NCBI RefSeq assembly: GCF_004116335.1
Contig: NZ_PDKN01000004.1
Location: forward strand, 180,937 to 244,936
Direction of reading: 5' to 3'
Origin: Candidatus Marinarcus aquaticus
Lineage (GTDB): Bacteria > Campylobacterota > Campylobacteria > Campylobacterales > Arcobacteraceae
Length of the DNA stretch: 64,000 nt
Shown here piece by piece: positions 16,637 to 26,100 of the stretch. Position 1 is the stretch's first letter. The number at the start of each line of letters is the position of its first letter. Below the pieces are notes generated by a model. It saw only the letters and a program-made list of their open reading frames with translations. It searched no databases and was not told the DNA's origin. The position numbers and the translations under genes were made by a program.

Positions 16637-17380
16637 ATGAAATTCAGTGGAACAAATGTACTTGTAACTGGTGGAAGCAGAGGAATAGGAGCTCAGATTG
16701 CTAAAGAGTTAGCAACGCATGGTCTGAAAGTTTGGATCAACTACCGAAGTGGAGCCGATGCTGCATTAAAAATAAAAGAAGAAATTGAAGCTGCAGGTGG
16801 AAGCGCTGCAGTGGTTCAAGCTGATGTTACAAAAGAGGATGAATTTGTTGCAGCGATTAAAACAATCGTGGATGCAGATGGTCAGCTTTCATATTTAGTC
16901 AATAATGCAGGTATTACACGAGATAAATTGGCTTTAAGAATGTCAATTGATGATTTTAATGATGTTATTTCAGCGAACTTAACATCTGCATTCATTGGAT
17001 GTAAAGAGGCATTAAAAGCAATGGGTAAAAAGAAGTTTGGTTCAGTAGTAAACATCTCTTCTATTGTTGGAGAGATGGGAAATCCAGGTCAAACAAACTA
17101 CGCTGCATCTAAAGGTGGTTTAAATGCCATGACAAAATCTTTTGCAAAAGAGGCTGCTGCACGAGGTATCAGATATAATGCAATTACTCCAGGATTTATT
17201 CAAACAGACATGACAGATGAGTTAAAAGAGGAAGTAAAAGAGGAGTATATTCGAAATATTCCATTGAAAAGATTCGGTCAAGCAAGTGAAGTTGCACAAG
17301 CAGTTGCTTTTCTTTTAAGCGACCATTCAAGCTATATTACGGGAGAAATCCTCAAAGTTAATGGTGGATTATACGTATAG
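16637..17380 (+). CDS. fabG: 3-oxoacyl-[acyl-carrier-protein] reductase
   Basis: An NADPH-dependent reductase of the fatty acid elongation cycle. It is a short-chain dehydrogenase of 247 residues with the cofactor motif TGGSRGIG (about 11-18), NNAG (near 90), the catalytic Ser of NISSIVGE and the Tyr/Lys of NYAASKGG, and the C-terminal YITGEILKVNGG motif. It heads the cluster fabG-acpP-fabF-accA, all on the same strand, but each with its own promoter or leader features. Confidence 0.95.
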   Translation: MKFSGTNVLVTGGSRGIGAQIAKELATHGLKVWINYRSGADAALKIKEEIEAAGGSAAVVQADVTKEDEFVAAIKTIVDADGQLSYLVNNAGITRDKLALRMSIDDFNDVISANLTSAFIGCKEALKAMGKKKFGSVVNISSIVGEMGNPGQTNYAASKGGLNAMTKSFAKEAAARGIRYNAITPGFIQTDMTDELKEEVKEEYIRNIPLKRFGQASEVAQAVAFLLSDHSSYITGEILKVNGGLYV

Positions 17381-17418
17381 TTTAAAACTCATAAAAGAAT
17401 TTTTAAAATCTTTTTGGG

Positions 17419-17424
17419 TATAAT
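17419..17424 (+). promoter_or_regulatory. -10 box for acpP
   Basis: TATAAT following a T-run and GGG (TTTTTGGGTATAAT). It is 30 bp before the acpP ATG; AAAAGGAAAG provides the ribosome binding site. A separate strong promoter is expected for this abundant protein. Confidence 0.6.
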
Positions 17425-17453
17425 AACACGACAATTTTTTAAAAGGAAAGAAA

Positions 17454-17684
17454 ATGGCATTATTAGATGACGTAAAAGAAGTAGTAGTTGAGCAATTAGA
17501 TTGCGAAGCATCAGAAATCAAAGAAGATTCAAAATTCATTGAAGATTTAGGTGCAGACTCTTTAGATGTTGTTGAATTAGTTATGGCATTAGAAGAAAAA
17601 TTTGACATCGAAATTCCAGATGAAGATGCTGAAAAAATCTTAACTGTTGGTGACGCTATTAAATACGTTGAAGACCACGCTTAA
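17454..17684 (+). CDS. acpP: acyl carrier protein
   Basis: A small acidic protein of 76 residues that carries growing acyl chains. Ser36 in GADSLD receives the 4'-phosphopantetheine arm. The length and strong acidity are exactly those of the family. It has its own -10 box and a strong terminator, so it is likely transcribed at a higher level than its neighbours. Confidence 0.98.
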   Translation: MALLDDVKEVVVEQLDCEASEIKEDSKFIEDLGADSLDVVELVMALEEKFDIEIPDEDAEKILTVGDAIKYVEDHA

Positions 17685-17692
17685 TTTAAATT

Positions 17693-17717
17693 AAAAAGTC
17701 AGTTTTACTGACTTTTT
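17693..17717 (+). terminator. rho-independent terminator of acpP
   Basis: AAAAAGTCAG (17693-17702) pairs with CTGACTTTTT (17708-17717), 5-nt loop. The T-run is in the 3' arm. It starts 8 bp after the acpP stop. Confidence 0.8.
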
Positions 17718-17782
17718 ATTTAAAGTATTGAGTTTTTCTCAATATTCTGACAATATTATTGAAAAAATTGAATACTTTAAAT
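17718..17782 (+). repeat. nested inverted repeats in the fabF leader
   Basis: ATTTAAAGTATT (17718-17729) is a perfect 12-bp complement of AATACTTTAAAT (17771-17782). An inner hairpin ATTGAG/CTCAAT (17727-17732/17738-17743) shares bases with the left arm, so the two structures compete. They end 24 bp before the fabF ATG. A leader or attenuator role is inference. Confidence 0.5.
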
Positions 17783-17806
17783 AATTTATTAAAATATGGA
17801 GCATAA

Positions 17807-19057
17807 ATGAAAAGAGTAGTTGTAACAGGAATTGGTACGATTAATAGTGTGGGACACAACGTTGAAGATTCATTCAAAGCAGTCGTTAATGCAGAGTGTG
17901 GAATCGACACAATCACACTGTTTGATGCAAGTGAATACCCAGTTAAAATCGCTGGTGAAGTAAAAGATTTTGATCCTGCTACAGTTATGGATAAAAAAGA
18001 GGTTAAAAAAGCAGACCGATTTATTCAACTGGGAATCAAAGCTGCAAACGAAGCAATGAGAGATTCTGGATATATCAGTGAAGAGAATAAAAAAGTAGAT
18101 GAAAGCCTTTCTGAAAGATTTGGTTTGGTTTCAGCTTCTGGTATTGGTGGTCTGTCTACAATTGAGAAAAACTCGGTTGTATGTGAAACACGAGGACCAA
18201 AAAGAATCTCTCCATTTTTTATTCCATCATCTTTAGTAAATATGTTAGGTGGGTTTATCTCAATTGAACACAACTTAAAAGGGCCAAGCCTTTCTCATGT
18301 AACTGCGTGTGCCGCTTCAACTCATGCATTAGCAGATGGTGTTAAAACTATTTTATTAAATGGTGCGGACAGAGTTTTAATTGTGGGTGCAGAGAGTGCT
18401 ATATGTGGTGCTGGTGTTGGTGGATTTGCTGCAATGAAAGCACTCAGTGCTCGAAATGATGATCCTAAAACAGCTTCACGACCATTTGATGCAGAACGAG
18501 ATGGATTTGTAATGGGTGAAGGTGCGGGGGCATTGGTTCTTGAAACCTTGGAATCAGCTCAAGCAAGAGGTGCAAAAATCTATGCAGAAGTGATTGGTTT
18601 TGGTGAAAGTGCCGATGCAAACCACATTACTGCTCCTGTTATGGATGGTCCATTAAGAGCCATGAAAGCTGCAATGGCTATGGCAAAAGAGCATACAGGT
18701 GGGGATGTTACTATTGATTATATCAATGCTCATGGGACATCTACTCCTGTGGGAGATGTAAACGAAACAAAAGCCATCAAAGAGCTGTTTGGAGAGAACT
18801 GCCCTCCTGTTTCTTCTACTAAAGGACAAATTGGTCACTGTTTAGGTGCAGCTGGTGCAATTGAAGCGATTTTTGCAATCAAAGCTTTAACAGAGGGTGT
18901 TATTCCTCCAACCATTAACCTTGAAAACCAAGACCCAGAGTGTACTTTAGATTATGTTCCAAACGTAAAACGTGAAGCTACTTTAACAACTGTTATGAGT
19001 AACAACTTCGGTTTTGGTGGAACAAACGCTTCAGTTATTTTCAAAAAAGTTAACTAA
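17807..19057 (+). CDS. fabF: 3-oxoacyl-[acyl-carrier-protein] synthase II
   Basis: A condensing enzyme that extends acyl-ACP with malonyl-ACP. The 416-residue thiolase fold shows the nucleophilic Cys in TACAAST, and the two catalytic histidines in NAHGTSTPVGD and KGQIGHCLGAAG, with the FGFGGTNAS motif near the end. The N-terminus MKRVVVTGIG is the classic FabF start. An ATGGAG site precedes the ATG. accA follows after a short hairpin. Confidence 0.97.
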   Translation: MKRVVVTGIGTINSVGHNVEDSFKAVVNAECGIDTITLFDASEYPVKIAGEVKDFDPATVMDKKEVKKADRFIQLGIKAANEAMRDSGYISEENKKVDESLSERFGLVSASGIGGLSTIEKNSVVCETRGPKRISPFFIPSSLVNMLGGFISIEHNLKGPSLSHVTACAASTHALADGVKTILLNGADRVLIVGAESAICGAGVGGFAAMKALSARNDDPKTASRPFDAERDGFVMGEGAGALVLETLESAQARGAKIYAEVIGFGESADANHITAPVMDGPLRAMKAAMAMAKEHTGGDVTIDYINAHGTSTPVGDVNETKAIKELFGENCPPVSSTKGQIGHCLGAAGAIEAIFAIKALTEGVIPPTINLENQDPECTLDYVPNVKREATLTTVMSNNFGFGGTNASVIFKKVN

Positions 19058-19069
19058 TAAACGGATAAG

Positions 19070-19088
19070 AGGCTCTTTTTTAGAGCCT
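19070..19088 (+). terminator. short hairpin between fabF and accA
   Basis: AGGCTCT (19070-19076) pairs with AGAGCCT (19082-19088) around a T-rich loop. It is only 17 bp before the accA start and may act as a partial terminator or a processing site, not necessarily a full stop. Confidence 0.45.
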
Positions 19089-19105
19089 ATTAAAAAAGGA
19101 ATAAT

Positions 19106-20044
19106 TTGGCGACATATTTAGCATTTGAAGAGAAATTAAAGACCATAGAAGAAGAGATAATCGTAGCAAAATCAAAAGCAGATGATCATGCTGCTGAAAT
19201 ACTTCAAAGTAAATACGATAAAGAAGTAGAGAAAACATTTAAAAACTTAAGCGACTATCAAAAACTTCAACTTGCTCGTCACCCTGACAGACCTTATGCG
19301 CTTGACTACATTCGAGCACTCTTAACAGATGCTTATGAAATTCATGGAGACCGACATTTCAGTGATGACAACGCAATTGTGTGTTACATTGGTTATATTG
19401 GCACTGAAAAAGTCATGGTCATAGGTGAACAAAAAGGTCGAGGAACAAAAAATAAATTGATGCGTAACTTTGGTATGCCAAACCCTGAAGGGTATAGAAA
19501 AGCTCTTCGTTGCGCAAAAATGGCAGAGAAATTTGGTCTTCCGATTTTAATGCTTGTGGACACCCCAGGTGCATATCCGGGAATTGGTGCAGAAGAGAGA
19601 AATCAAAGTGAAGCAATTGCTAAAAACCTGTTTGAGTTCTCTGATTTAAATACCATCACCGTTTCAGTGGTTATTGGTGAAGGTGGTTCAGGGGGAGCCT
19701 TAGCAATCTCTGTTGCCGATAAATTAGCGATGATGCGATACTCAGTCTACGCCGTTATCTCACCAGAAGGGTGTGCCGCTATTTTATGGAACGACCCAGC
19801 TCAAGCAGAAACAGCTGCTAATTCACTTAAAATCACAGCCGAATCTCTTAAAGAGTTAGATTTAATTGATGATGTGATTAATGAGCCACTTGTTGGTGGT
19901 CACAGAAGAAAAGAAGAAGCCTGTAAAGCATTGGGTGATTACTTCTTAGAACAACTTCAAGAGTTACGACAACTCACACCTGAAGAACGTTATGAAAAAC
20001 GTTATGAAAAACTGATGAAATTAGGTCAGTTTACAGATAAGTAG
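19106..20044 (+). CDS. accA: acetyl-CoA carboxylase carboxyltransferase subunit alpha
   Basis: Together with AccD it moves the carboxyl group from biotin to acetyl-CoA, giving malonyl-CoA for fatty acid synthesis. The 312-residue protein has the alpha-subunit crotonase-fold motifs [27 protein letters not shown] and [11 protein letters not shown]. It starts with TTG, supported by AAAGGA five bases upstream and by family alignment of the N-terminus. Its stop codon lies inside a hairpin shared with the convergent HIT gene. Confidence 0.95.
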   Translation: MATYLAFEEKLKTIEEEIIVAKSKADDHAAEILQSKYDKEVEKTFKNLSDYQKLQLARHPDRPYALDYIRALLTDAYEIHGDRHFSDDNAIVCYIGYIGTEKVMVIGEQKGRGTKNKLMRNFGMPNPEGYRKALRCAKMAEKFGLPILMLVDTPGAYPGIGAEERNQSEAIAKNLFEFSDLNTITVSVVIGEGGSGGALAISVADKLAMMRYSVYAVISPEGCAAILWNDPAQAETAANSLKITAESLKELDLIDDVINEPLVGGHRRKEEACKALGDYFLEQLQELRQLTPEERYEKRYEKLMKLGQFTDK

Positions 20045-20065
20045 AAAGCCAAAGCTTTTCTACTT
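20039..20065. terminator. bidirectional hairpin containing the stop codons of both convergent genes
   Basis: AAGTAGAAA (20039-20047) pairs with TTTCTACTT (20057-20065); two more G-C pairs extend it past one bulged T. The left arm holds the last Lys codon and TAG of accA and the right arm holds the same of the HIT gene, so both genes end in AAG TAG AAA. Confidence 0.7.
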
Positions 20066-20395
20066 TTCCCCTACTAAACGCCCTACTCGTTCACCTGCTA
20101 AAAGGTGAAAATGCAGATGAGGAACCTCTTGTCCTCCATCATTTCCAATATTTGTAATCAAACGATAACCGCTCTGTTTGACTCCCAGTTTCTCAGCCAC
20201 TTGATGAGTAAATGCTGTTAAACCTTTCATCACACTTGGTGGTGTGACATCAAATGAGTCATAGTGTGCTTTTGGGATAATCAATACATGAATTTTACAC
20301 GCAGGATTGATGTCATGAAAACATAAAAACTCTTCGTTTTCTAATACCGTATTATTAGGAATCTCTTTATTAACAATTTTACAGAAAATACACAT
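20060..20395 (-). CDS. HIT family nucleotide hydrolase/transferase
   Basis: A histidine-triad protein of 111 residues, resembling HinT purine nucleoside phosphoramidases. It has the N-terminal CIFCKIVNKEIP motif, the hydrophobic HVLIIPKAHYDS segment, and the catalytic triad HLHFHLL near residue 97. A zinc-type CxxC is at the N-terminus. It is divergent from pheS, an arrangement I recall in Campylobacter too. The physiological substrate is not known. Confidence 0.92.
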   Translation of the reverse strand: MCIFCKIVNKEIPNNTVLENEEFLCFHDINPACKIHVLIIPKAHYDSFDVTPPSVMKGLTAFTHQVAEKLGVKQSGYRLITNIGNDGGQEVPHLHFHLLAGERVGRLVGEK

Positions 20396-20495
20396 TTTAT
20401 ATCCTTGAAATTATAGTAAAAAATATTATAACCAAACTCTAATAAAATATTAAGTACAATAGCGACCTTTAACGATTAATCAATGGAGTAATATA

Positions 20496-21488
20496 TTGAA
20501 AGAGTGGCTTGAAAAAATTGACAATGCGCAGTCTCTGGAAGCATTAGAGACACTACGTGTTGAGACACTGGGGAAGAAAGGTGTTTTAACATTAGAGTTT
20601 GCAAAAATGAAAGATGTTCCCAACGAAGAAAAGAAAGCATTTGCACAAAATTTAAATCAACAAAAAGCAGCGGTAACTGAAGCAATTGAAAGCAAGAAAG
20701 TGACGCTTGAAGCTTTAGAGCTAAACCGAAAACTTGAAGCTGAAAAGATTGATGTAACGATGTTTAATGCAGAGCACACATGTGGTGCCGTTCACCCTGT
20801 TATGGACACTATGGACAGAATTATTAACTATTTTCAAAACCTTAACTTCTCGGTTGAAGAGGGTCCATTAGTCGAAGATGATTTCCATAACTTTGAAGCA
20901 CTCAATCTGCCGAAATACCACCCTGCACGAGATATGCAAGATACATTTTATAACAAAGATTTTACCCTATTAAGAACGCATACTTCACCTGTGCAAATTA
21001 GAACGATGTTATCTCAGTCTACTCCAATTAGAATGATTGCTCCAGGAACGGTTTTTAGAAGAGATTATGATATTACACACACTCCAATGTTTCATCAAAT
21101 TGAAGCATTGGTTGTTGATGATGCAGATAAAATCTCATTTGCCAATTTAAAACATGTATTAGTCGAATTTTTACATCATATGTTTGGCGAAGTTGATGTA
21201 CGATTTAGACCATCATTTTTCCCATTCACTGAACCATCGGCAGAAGTTGATATTTCATGTGTATTCTGTGGTGGAGATGGATGTCGAGTTTGTTCGCATA
21301 CAGGATGGATAGAAATTCTTGGATGCGGTATTGTGGATCAAAATGTATTTGATGCAGTTGGATACGAAAATAAATCTGGATACGCATTTGGTTTGGGGAT
21401 CGAAAGAGTTGCAATGTTAACGCACAATATTGGAGACTTAAGATCTTTATTTGAGAGTGATTTAAGATTATTAGGACAGTTTAAATGA
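20496..21488 (+). CDS. pheS: phenylalanine-tRNA ligase alpha subunit
   Basis: The catalytic alpha subunit of the alpha2-beta2 phenylalanyl-tRNA synthetase. It is 330 residues long: an N-terminal coiled-coil arm (residues 1-85) and then a class II core with motif 2 ([19 protein letters not shown]) and motif 3 ([12 protein letters not shown]). The start is TTG, supported by GGAG at 20485-20488. The stop overlaps the pheT start (ATGA), so the subunits are co-translated. Confidence 0.96.
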   Translation: MKEWLEKIDNAQSLEALETLRVETLGKKGVLTLEFAKMKDVPNEEKKAFAQNLNQQKAAVTEAIESKKVTLEALELNRKLEAEKIDVTMFNAEHTCGAVHPVMDTMDRIINYFQNLNFSVEEGPLVEDDFHNFEALNLPKYHPARDMQDTFYNKDFTLLRTHTSPVQIRTMLSQSTPIRMIAPGTVFRRDYDITHTPMFHQIEALVVDDADKISFANLKHVLVEFLHHMFGEVDVRFRPSFFPFTEPSAEVDISCVFCGGDGCRVCSHTGWIEILGCGIVDQNVFDAVGYENKSGYAFGLGIERVAMLTHNIGDLRSLFESDLRLLGQFK

Positions 21489-23806
21489 TAGTTACACGAG
21501 CATGGTTACAAGAATTTATTGATATTTCAAAGATTTCAACCGAAGACATTTGTAAAACACTTAACTCTATTGGTTTAGAAGTTGACAGTGTACAAAGTGT
21601 AAAGATTCCTTCGGGGGTTGTTGTTGGAAAAGTAGTTGAAAAAGAGAAACACCCTGATGCTGATAAACTGAGTGTTTGTCAAGTTGATTTGGGAAATGAA
21701 CAAGTTCAAATTGTTTGTGGAGCTAAAAATGTAGCAGCCGGTCAATACGTACCGGTTGCAACTTTAGGGTGTGTTTTAGGAGAAGATTTTAAAATCAAAA
21801 AAGCCAAACTTCGAGGAGTTGAATCCATTGGTATGATTTGTTCAACCACGGAGATTGGTCTGCCTAAAATGAACGACGGTATTTTAGAGTTAGATGACTC
21901 CATTGGAGAGTTGATTTTAGGAAAAGAGCTTAAAGAGTATCCGCTTTTAAATGATGACATCATCGAGATTGAATTGACAGCCAACCGTGGGGATTGTCTG
22001 AGCATCAATGGGGTTGCACGAGAGCTATCAACATACTACAAACTTCCAATGCATGAAGAAGAGAAACATTTAGAGTATAAAGAGTTAGGGATTGGTCAAG
22101 TTTTAGAGATTGAGTGTGCAAGCAATATTGACTCTTCACTGGTCTTTAAAGCAGCTGATTTCAGCGAATTCAAACTGCCTGTTCTTCAAAAGATCAGAAT
22201 GAGCATCATTGAACAGTTCACGGGCAGAGCAATTCAAGATGCACTGAACTATGTGGTACACACATTAGGCGTACTTTTAACAGCTTACTCAAAATCTTCT
22301 GCATCAAGCAAAAATGACTTGGCACTTCTTCACATCAAAAAAGATGCCAAAGGGTTTGACTCTGTGTATGGAGATGAGTGCTTAGGGACCATTGGAGTGA
22401 ATGCACAAGAGTTTGATGAAACAGATGATGACTTCATCATTCAAGCAAGCTACATTGACCCGGAGACAGTTTCACGAAAAGTGTATGAAAGCAAAGCTAA
22501 GACGGGGGATGTTTACTTTCGAAGTTCAAGAGGAAGTGAACCCAATATCAAAGCGGGTATTGATTACTTCACAACCATGATTTCAAAATGTGGTGCAAAA
22601 ATCTATGCCGGAAGTGAAACGTTTATTGATGATAAAGAGAAACTGCACTTAGACATTGATATTAAAAAAGTCAATGCCATCATTGGACAAAAAATTGCTA
22701 AAGCTAAAATTGAGAATATCTTAAATGCCTTAGGATTTGAAGTACGAGATGGAGGAAATGGTGTATTTTCTATCAAAATTCCATTCTTCAGACACGACAT
22801 TAAAAACATTGCTGATGTTACTGAAGAGATTGTACGAATCATTGGAATTGATAATATTCAATCAAAACCATTGGCCATTGATGAAGTGAACCGAACCAAT
22901 GCAACATCAAAAAATTTAATTAAAAAGAATCGATTACGAAGAAATGCCATTTCAAATGGTTTCTTTGAAACTGTGACGTATGTTTTCTCATCAAGAGAGC
23001 AACTTGAAAAATATGGGTTTGATACAGTCATTGATAAAAAAGATATTTTAAACCCTATTACAAAAGAGCTGAATACATTTAGAACCACATGTTTATTGAA
23101 CCTGATTGAAGCCGCATCAAACAACTTTAAACTGGGATTCAAACAAGTCTCACTCTTTGAAATTGGAACCATTTTCAATAAACAAAGAGATGAATCAAAA
23201 GCGATTTCGTTTGTACACTGTGGAGATAAAGCCTTAGAGGATTTCTCAAATCAAGGAAAACCTCAAAACATGAACTTCTTTGAGTTTGCACAAAAAGTAC
23301 TCAACGTCATTGGGAAATTTGAAATTGAACCAATAAATTCGATTCCTAATAAATTTGTACATCCATATCAAAACGGGGTGATTATCATTGAAGGAAAAGA
23401 GGTAGGATATATCTCTAAACTGCACCCAAGTGTCGCGGACGATTTTGATTTACCCGATTCGTTTATTGCACAAATTGATTTTGATGCATTAGGTGATGAG
23501 TTAGTCAAAGTAAACAGCTACTCTAAATTTCAAGCATCAAAACGTGACTTAAGTGTGGTTACACCAAAAAATATGCCTTACAGTCAAATTAAAAAAGCCA
23601 TTTTTACTTTAGACAATAAAGACATTAAGCAGTTTAACTTGGTGGATATTTACAGCGATGAAAAATTAGGTGATAATCAAAGTTTAACGATTCGATTTGT
23701 CCTTCAAAGTGATGAAAAAACAATGGAAGAAGAAGACATCACTTCAATCATGGACTCAATTTTAGAAAAACTCCATTCTGACCTGGGTATTGGTCTGAGA
23801 GATTAA
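21485..23806 (+). CDS. pheT: phenylalanine-tRNA ligase beta subunit
   Basis: The beta subunit, with tRNA binding and editing functions. The 773 residues show an N-terminal tRNA-binding OB domain (about 40-150, with [16 protein letters not shown]), the B3/B4 editing region, the B5 domain (near 395-470), a degenerate class II core, and a C-terminal ferredoxin-like anticodon-binding domain beginning near [12 protein letters not shown]. It overlaps pheS by 4 bp, and aroA starts 10 bp downstream. Confidence 0.96.
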   Translation: MIVTRAWLQEFIDISKISTEDICKTLNSIGLEVDSVQSVKIPSGVVVGKVVEKEKHPDADKLSVCQVDLGNEQVQIVCGAKNVAAGQYVPVATLGCVLGEDFKIKKAKLRGVESIGMICSTTEIGLPKMNDGILELDDSIGELILGKELKEYPLLNDDIIEIELTANRGDCLSINGVARELSTYYKLPMHEEEKHLEYKELGIGQVLEIECASNIDSSLVFKAADFSEFKLPVLQKIRMSIIEQFTGRAIQDALNYVVHTLGVLLTAYSKSSASSKNDLALLHIKKDAKGFDSVYGDECLGTIGVNAQEFDETDDDFIIQASYIDPETVSRKVYESKAKTGDVYFRSSRGSEPNIKAGIDYFTTMISKCGAKIYAGSETFIDDKEKLHLDIDIKKVNAIIGQKIAKAKIENILNALGFEVRDGGNGVFSIKIPFFRHDIKNIADVTEEIVRIIGIDNIQSKPLAIDEVNRTNATSKNLIKKNRLRRNAISNGFFETVTYVFSSREQLEKYGFDTVIDKKDILNPITKELNTFRTTCLLNLIEAASNNFKLGFKQVSLFEIGTIFNKQRDESKAISFVHCGDKALEDFSNQGKPQNMNFFEFAQKVLNVIGKFEIEPINSIPNKFVHPYQNGVIIIEGKEVGYISKLHPSVADDFDLPDSFIAQIDFDALGDELVKVNSYSKFQASKRDLSVVTPKNMPYSQIKKAIFTLDNKDIKQFNLVDIYSDEKLGDNQSLTIRFVLQSDEKTMEEEDITSIMDSILEKLHSDLGIGLRD

Positions 23807-23815
23807 AGGGAAATA

Positions 23816-25081
23816 ATGAAGGTTGAAAAACTCACAAAACCATTTAATGTTGTCATTGACAACATTGCCAGTGATAAATCGATTTCACATCGTTGTGCGA
23901 TGTTTTCACTTCTCAGTGACGAGCCTTCACACATCAAAAACTTTTTAACAGCAGAAGACACGATTAATACACTTTCCATTGTAGAACAATTGGGTGCAAG
24001 TATTGAACGAAATGGTGGAGATGTTACAATTACACCAACAGGTGAATTAAAAGAGCCTGCTGATGTTTTAGATTGTGGTAATTCAGGAACTGCGATGCGT
24101 CTTTTTTGTGGTTTTTTATCTTCTATTGATGGAGCCTTTGTTCTTGTAGGAGACAGATACCTTCACGCTCGACCGATGAAAAGAGTGGCCGACCCTTTAC
24201 GAAGTATTGGTGCACAAATTGATGGACGTGAAAAAGGGAATAAAGCGCCACTTTTTATTCGAGGGGGCAAATTAAAAGCGTTTAAATATGTCTCACCTGT
24301 GGATTCAGCTCAAGTCAAATCAGCGATGATTTTAGCAGCACTTAGAGCTGATGGTGTCTCAAAATATAAAGAGAGTGAACTCACTCGTGACCATACAGAA
24401 AGAATGCTTAAAGGCATGGGAGCGACTTTAACAACCAATGAAGAAGGGTTTATTGAAATCACGCCATTAAGCAAGCCTTTAAAACCATTAGAGATGACCG
24501 TACCAACGGATCCCTCTTCTGCATTTTTCTTCGCTGTAGCTGCAGCCATTACACCCAATTCAAGTGTAAGAATTAAAAACGTTACGCTCAACCCAACACG
24601 AATTGAAGCCTATCAAGTTCTTAAGAGAATGGGTGCAGAAGTTAACTTTATTGAAAAAGAGAATATTTATGAACCTATTGGAGATATTGAAGTTAAATAC
24701 AATCAACTAAATGGAGTTGTTGTTGAAGATAATATCTCTTGGTTAATTGATGAACTTCCAGCACTGAGCATTGCAATGTCTTTGGCAAAGGGGAACTCAA
24801 AAGTGAGTAATGCCGAAGAGTTAAGAGTCAAAGAGAGTGACCGAATTGCTTCAGTGGTGAACAACTTAAAAATGTGTGGTGTCAAATATACGGAGTATCC
24901 TGATGGATACGAAATTATTGGTGGAACAATGAGCCAAGCAACCATTGATTCGCATGGTGATCATCGAATTGCTATGAGTTTTGCCATTGCTGGATTACAC
25001 TGTGGTATGCACATTGAAGATACTGCGTGTATTCAAACCTCATTTCCAAACTTTACAGACATTTTAAACTCTTTATCATAG
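23816..25081 (+). CDS. aroA: 3-phosphoshikimate 1-carboxyvinyltransferase (EPSP synthase)
   Basis: Adds enolpyruvyl from phosphoenolpyruvate to shikimate-3-phosphate in aromatic amino acid synthesis. The 421-residue protein has the N-terminal [11 protein letters not shown] motif, [12 protein letters not shown] (near 85) and the C-terminal KESDRI and DHRIAM motifs. It lies in the pheS-pheT-aroA-ispH-rpsA-serA order that I recall from Campylobacter. Two hairpins after the stop separate it from ispH. Confidence 0.96.
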   Translation: MKVEKLTKPFNVVIDNIASDKSISHRCAMFSLLSDEPSHIKNFLTAEDTINTLSIVEQLGASIERNGGDVTITPTGELKEPADVLDCGNSGTAMRLFCGFLSSIDGAFVLVGDRYLHARPMKRVADPLRSIGAQIDGREKGNKAPLFIRGGKLKAFKYVSPVDSAQVKSAMILAALRADGVSKYKESELTRDHTERMLKGMGATLTTNEEGFIEITPLSKPLKPLEMTVPTDPSSAFFFAVAAAITPNSSVRIKNVTLNPTRIEAYQVLKRMGAEVNFIEKENIYEPIGDIEVKYNQLNGVVVEDNISWLIDELPALSIAMSLAKGNSKVSNAEELRVKESDRIASVVNNLKMCGVKYTEYPDGYEIIGGTMSQATIDSHGDHRIAMSFAIAGLHCGMHIEDTACIQTSFPNFTDILNSLS

Positions 25082-25098
25082 AAACAAGTCGTTGTTTC
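25081..25098 (+). terminator. hairpin at the aroA stop codon
   Basis: GAAACAA (25081-25087) pairs with TTGTTTC (25092-25098), loop GTCG; the left arm begins on the last base of the aroA TAG. No T-run follows, so termination may be weak. Confidence 0.45.
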
Positions 25099-25159
25099 CT
25101 TTAGAGCTTGTCTCTTTAATCCAAGCTTAGCTTGTATGATCAAAGAAGTTATTGGATAC

Positions 25160-25190
25160 GGTCCCTTAAAAATGGGGACCATTTTTAAGG
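25160..25190 (+). promoter_or_regulatory. two mutually exclusive hairpins over the ispH ribosome binding site
   Basis: Structure A pairs GGTCCC (25160-25165) with GGGACC (25175-25180). Structure B pairs CCTTAAAAATGG (25164-25175) with CCATTTTTAAGG (25179-25190), 12 bp with a 3-nt loop. The two share bases and cannot form together. Structure B buries the AAGGA Shine-Dalgarno element of ispH (start at 25201). A regulatory toggle is inferred; it could also just be a terminator for aroA. Confidence 0.5.
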
Positions 25191-25200
25191 ATAAAACATT

Positions 25201-26028
25201 ATGAAAGTTAAATTAGCATCAAGCTATGGATTCTGTTTTGGTGTAAAACGAGCCATTAAAATTGCGGAATCGTATGAAAACTCTTCGACCATGGGTCCAC
25301 TTATTCACAATCAAAACGAAATCAATCGACTTAAAAATGATTACAATGTTGGATTATACAATGAACTTGGTGACGTTAAAGAAAATGACACGGTCATCAT
25401 ACGAACGCACGGTATTCCAAAAAATGATCTAAAAGAGCTCAAACAAAAAGATGCCAAAGTTATCAATGCCACCTGTCCCTTTGTAACAACCCCTCAACAA
25501 ATTGTTAAGAAAATGTCTCAAGAGCAGTACAGTATTTTAATTTTTGGGGATGAAGAACATCCTGAAGTTAAAGGGGTAAAATCGTATGCCACAGATGATG
25601 TACATGTCGTACAACAACTCTCTGATTTAAATACCATTCATTTTAAATACGACAAAATTGCCACTGTGGCGCAAACAACCAAGAAAAAAGAGATCTATTT
25701 AGACATCGTAAACCACCTTATCTTAAAAAATAAAGAAGTGCGTGTCTTTAACACCATTTGTGATGCAACGTTTGAAAATCAAGATGCCGCAAGAGAGCTC
25801 TCAAAAGAGGTGGATATCATGATTGTCATTGGTGGAAAAAACTCTTCAAACACCAAACAATTGCACTCCATTTGTTTGGAAAATTGTGCCAACAGTTACC
25901 TCATTGAAAACAAAAATGAATTGGATAACAATTGGTTTACAAACCACGAAATCTGCGGTATTACTGCGGGTGCATCAACGCCTGACTGGATTATTCAAGA
26001 GGTTGTTGATGAAATTCAAAAAATATAG
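25201..26028 (+). CDS. ispH: 4-hydroxy-3-methylbut-2-enyl diphosphate reductase
   Basis: The last enzyme of the methylerythritol phosphate isoprenoid pathway, giving IPP and DMAPP. The three cysteines of the 4Fe-4S cluster are C12 (GFCFGVKRAI), C92 (NATCPFV) and C187 (NTICDAT). The 275-residue length is usual, and the C-terminal TAGASTPDWII motif is present. Its ribosome binding site lies in a strong hairpin. ispE from the same pathway is at 55728-56507. Confidence 0.96.
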   Translation: MKVKLASSYGFCFGVKRAIKIAESYENSSTMGPLIHNQNEINRLKNDYNVGLYNELGDVKENDTVIIRTHGIPKNDLKELKQKDAKVINATCPFVTTPQQIVKKMSQEQYSILIFGDEEHPEVKGVKSYATDDVHVVQQLSDLNTIHFKYDKIATVAQTTKKKEIYLDIVNHLILKNKEVRVFNTICDATFENQDAARELSKEVDIMIVIGGKNSSNTKQLHSICLENCANSYLIENKNELDNNWFTNHEICGITAGASTPDWIIQEVVDEIQKI

Positions 26029-26054
26029 ATTAAATAGTTTAAGCCTTTTTTAGA

Positions 26055-26060
26055 TATAAT
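26055..26060 (+). promoter_or_regulatory. -10 box for rpsA
   Basis: TATAAT after a TTTTTTAGA stretch, 41 bp before the rpsA ATG, with AAGGAAA as ribosome binding site. It is a good match to the housekeeping promoter pattern of the phylum. Confidence 0.6.
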
Positions 26061-26100
26061 CTACGAATTTAATAAATAACGGTTAATACGAAGGAAAAAT

